A stretch of DNA of 64,000 nt from Sabellastarte sp. h YS-2021 (lineage: Eukaryota; Annelida; Polychaeta; Sabellida; Sabellidae), in NCBI GenBank assembly GCA_964017235.1, contig OZ024938.1:50566332-50630331 (forward strand), given 5' to 3'. The notes under the pieces are model-generated. The model was not told the DNA's origin. It worked only from the letters and a program-made list of their open reading frames with translations, and did no database searches. The position numbers and the translations under genes were made by a program. This document shows, piece after piece, positions 60,612 through 64,000 of this stretch. The stretch's first letter is position 1. Each line of letters begins with the position of its first letter.

Positions 60612-63317
60612 AATACACTGCTTAATTCTCTCTTAGTGATGCCCACTCTAACACACCAGGTGGTTTATTGCCTTACATATGCTTTAGTTTGTAAATTCTG
60701 AGAACATCTTAACCCACCCCCAACCGCACCAATTACATGCCTCCTGGAGCCCATTTGTCACACCAATAATCATTGCTACACTGGATGTAATTCTGAAACC
60801 TATGCAATTAGATTTAGTATACACCAGCTGATTTTCTGGCCAAATTTCAGAATTATAGACCAATATTTGGTAGTGGTTTGTGCTGATTTGCATCTATTTT
60901 GGACCATTTTACAACAATATTTGGGTTAAATAATTTCTCTTCAGAGATGTAATACTCCAAGTGCGCTTAAAATATTCTTTTAATTTTTAAAACATGTAAG
61001 AAATTAAATAAGGGTTTCAGATTCAAGAGATTATGACATATTTGACATCCCCCCCTTTGAGGGAGGGCAGACCAGCCCCACACCCCGAAACTGAAATTTT
61101 TAACATCGCCCTTAAGGTCTTCAGACCAATGCAATTTCATTCTATGGTGAAAACTAAGTATCCTGTGAAAATTTGAGCAAGATTGGTCAGCTTTCAGGGG
61201 TGTTTTGGGCTGATCTGCCATTTGACTATACCCTCGCTACCTGCACTCCCAATACATGTATTTTGGACTTAATATGTATTTCTTAAGCAATACACTGCTT
61301 AATTCTCTCTTAGAGATGCCCACTCTAACACACCAGGTGGTTTATTGCCTTACATATGCTTTAGTTTGTAAATTCTGAGAACATCTTAACCCACCCCCAA
61401 CCACACCAATTACATGCCTCCTGGAGCCCATTTGTCACACCAATAATCATTGCTACACTGGATGTAATTCTGAAACCTATGCAATTAGATTTAGTATACA
61501 CCAGCTGATTTTCTGGCCAAATTTCAGAATTATAGACCAATATTTGGTAGTGGTTTGTGCTGATTTGAATCTATTTTGGACCATTTTACAACAATATTTG
61601 GGTTAAATAATTTCTCTTCAGAGATGTAATACTCCAAATGCGCTTAAAATATTCTTTTAATTTTTAAAACATGTAAGAAATTAAATAAGGGTTTCAGATT
61701 CAAGAGATTATGACATATTTGACATTCCCCCTTTGAGGGGGAGCAGACCAGCCCCACACCCCGAAACTGAAATTTTTAATATCGCCCTTAAGCTTTTCAG
61801 ACCAATGCAATTTCATTCTATGGTGAAAACTAAGTATCCTGTGAAAATTTGAGCAAGATTGTTTAGCTTTCAGGGGTGTTTTGGGCTGATCTGCCATTTG
61901 ACTATACCCTCGCTACCTGCACTCTCAATACATGTATTTTGGACTTAATATGTATTTCTTAAGCAATACACTGCTTAATTCTCTCTTAGAGATGCCCACT
62001 CTAACACACCAGGTGGTTTATTGCCTTACATATGCTTTAGTTTGTAAATTCTGAGAACATCTTAACCCACCCCCAACCACACCAATTACATGCCTCCTGG
62101 AGCCCATTTGTCACACCAATAATCATTGCTACACTGGATGTAATTCTGAAACCTATGCAATTAGATTTAGTATACACCAGCTGATTTTCTGGCCAAATTT
62201 CAGAATTATAGACCAATATTTGGTAGTGGTTTGTGCTGATTTGCATCTATTTTGGACCATTTTACAACAATATTTGGGTTAAATAATTTCTCTTCAGAGA
62301 TGTAATACTCCAAGTGCGCTTAAAATATTCTTTTAATTTTTAAAACATGTAAGAAATTAAATAAGGGTTTCAGATTCAAGAGATTATGACATATTTGACA
62401 TCCCCCCCTTTGAGGGAGGGCAGACCAGCCCCACACCCCGAAACTGAAATTTTTAACATCGCCCTTAAGGTCTTCAGACCAATGCAATTTCATTCTATGG
62501 TGAAAACTAAGTATCCTGTGAAAATTTGAGCAAGATTGGTCAGCTTTCAGGGGTGTTTTGGGCTGATCTGCCATTTGACTATACCCTCGCTACCTGCACT
62601 CCCAATACATGTATTTTGGACTTAATATGTATTTCTTAAGCAATACACTGCTTAATTCTCTCTTAGAGATGCCCACTCTAACACACCAGGTGGTTTATTG
62701 CCTTACATATGCTTTAGTTTGTAAATTCTGAGAACATCTTAACCCACCCCCAACCACACCAATTACATGCCTCCTGGAGCCCATTTGTCACACCAATAAT
62801 CATTGCTACACTGGATGTAATTCTGAAACCTATGCAATTAGATTTAGTATACACCAGCTGATTTTCTGGCCAAATTTCAGAATTATAGACCAATATTTGG
62901 TAGTGGTTTGTGCTGATTTGAATCTATTTTGGACCATTTTACAACAATATTTGGGTTAAATAATTTCTCTTCAGAGATGTAATACTCCAAATGCGCTTAA
63001 AATATTCTTTTAATTTTTAAAACATGTAAGAAATTAAATAAGGGTTTCAGATTCAAGAGATTATGACATATTTGACATTCCCCCTTTGAGGGGGAGCAGA
63101 CCAGCCCCACACCCCGAAACTGAAATTTTTAATATCGCCCTTAAGCTTTTCAGACCAATGCAATTTCATTCTATGGTGAAAACTAAGTATCCTGTGAAAA
63201 TTTGAGCAAGATTGTTTAGCTTTCAGGGGTGTTTTGGGCTGATCTGCCATTTGACTATACCCTCGCTACCTGCACTCCCAATACATGTATTTTGGACTTA
63301 ATATGTATTTCTTAAGC
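60612..63317. repeat. Dimer higher-order repeat V+-G, two copies (1353-bp period)
   Basis: Both V+ units (60612-61288 and 61965-62641) have one extra C (seven C before tttgagggaggg), making them 677 bp. Both G units (61289-61964 and 62642-63317) carry attgtttagctttcagg. The shared one-base insertion and shared G-unit change at 1353-bp spacing mark a recent dimer duplication. Small differences remain: accgcacc versus accacacc near the start of the V+ units, and a private actctcaat near 61921. Confidence 0.9.
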
Positions 63318-64000
63318 AATACACTGCTTAATTCTCTCTTAGAGATGCCCACTCTAACACACCAGGTGGTTTATTGCCTTACATATGCTTTAGTTTGTAA
63401 ATTCTGAGAACATCTTAACCCACCCCCAACCACACCAATTACATGCCTCCTGGAGCCCATTTGTCACACCAATAATCATTGCTACACTGGATGTAATTCT
63501 GAAACCTATGCAATTAGATTTAGTATACACCAGCTGATTTTCTGGCCAAATTTCAGAATTATAGACCAATATTTGGTAGTGGTTTGTGCTGATTTGCATC
63601 TATTTTGGACCATTTTACAACAATATTTGGGTTAAATAATTTCTCTTCAGAGATGTAATACTCCAAGTGCGCTTAAAATATTCTTTTAATTTTTAAAACA
63701 TGTAAGAAATTAAATAAGGGTTTCAGATTCAAGAGATTATGACATATTTGACATCCCCCCTTTGAGGGGGAGCAGACCAGCCCCACACCACAAAACTGAA
63801 ATTTTTAATATCGCCCTTAAGGTCTTCAGACCAATGCAATTTCATTCTATGGTGAAAACTAAGTATCCTGTGAAAATTTGAGCAAGATTGGTCAATTTTA
63901 AGGGGTGTTTTGGGCTGATCTGTCATTTGACTACACTCTCGCTACTTGCACTCCCAATACATGTATTTTGTACTTAATATGTATTTCTTAAGCAATACAC
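63318..64000. repeat. T-type unit and 7 bp of the next unit at the window edge
   Basis: The unit 63318-63993 is T-like (ctgtcat, actctcg) with private caccacaaaactg near 63786, ggtcaattttaagg near 63890, gactacactc near 63930 and ctacttgcac near 63942. The array runs off the window, so its right end is not seen. Confidence 0.85.

Larger units (their letters stand above)
45157..64000. repeat. Satellite array, right segment (591-bp partial unit, 27 complete units, 7 bp)
   Basis: The same monomer continues on the same strand. Order after the LINE: T (partial, to 45747), V, N*, L, T, V, T, V, V, N, N*, L, T, N, X, V, T, N, X, V, N, V/N, T, V+, G, V+, G, T. Unit lengths are 676 bp except two N* units of 672 bp and two V+ units of 677 bp. 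With those corrections the last unit ends at 63993. Types T, V, N and G dominate, in contrast to A, E, S and Y on the left. Units here carry more private substitutions. The only non-satellite DNA in the window is the LINE. Confidence 0.97.

Overview
The window is a eukaryotic, almost certainly invertebrate, satellite-DNA block with one retrotransposon in it. No host single-copy gene, rRNA, tRNA, CRISPR array or bacterial operon is visible. About 58.1 kb of the 64 kb is a head-to-tail tandem array of one AT-rich 676-bp monomer. The other 5.85 kb is a nearly intact non-LTR (LINE) retrotransposon of the I superfamily (I/Nimb-like) on the + strand. That element class points to an animal. A lophotrochozoan such as a mollusc is my guess from general sequence flavour only and is low confidence.

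Layout: (1) 1-39307, left array: 58 complete monomers (start = 1 + 676k, k = 0 to 57) plus 99 bp of a 59th. (2) 39308-45156, the retrotransposon: structured 5' UTR, ORF1 (RRM-like region plus three zinc knuckles), ORF2 (APE endonuclease plus reverse transcriptase), an RNase H segment cut off from ORF2 by a one-base frameshift, a T-rich 3' UTR and a (TATC)n tail. It is flanked by a perfect 14-bp target-site duplication (39294-39307 and 45157-45170). (3) 45157-64000, right array: the interrupted monomer resumes, followed by 27 complete monomers (25 near 676 bp, of which two are 677 bp, and two of 672 bp; exact total fits) and 7 bp of the next.

The array is organised above the monomer level. By diagnostic bases I sort monomers into subtypes. 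A: the commonest form, cttaaggtcttcag and ctaccat. E: cttaaacttttcag, ggtcaacttt, ctgccat. S: aaactggaat, cgcctttaagg. Y: ctatggtaaaaac. L: catccaaccttt. N: aagcttttcag, ggttagctttcagg. G: N-like with a changed ggtta. T: cttcaggtcttcag, ctgtcat, actctcg. V: gagggagggcag, aacatcgccc. X: ctttaaggggg. Their order is not random. A seven-monomer (4732-bp) higher-order repeat occurs three times in a row at 19605-33800. Four-mers (2704 bp) are duplicated at 1-5408, 10141-15548 and 53176-58583, and dimers at 34477-37180 and 60612-63317. A/E/S/Y types fill the left side to about 33.1 kb, N/L/T/V/G/X types fill the right side, and the LINE sits in the mixed zone just beyond the switch.

The monomer itself looks like an old dimer: its two halves keep collinear similarity at a shift of 326 bp (about 363-368 bp further on). 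Variants at CpG sites look like decay of methylated CpGs. I found no new enzymatic or defence system here. The points of interest are array structure and evolution, and a young LINE insertion in it.
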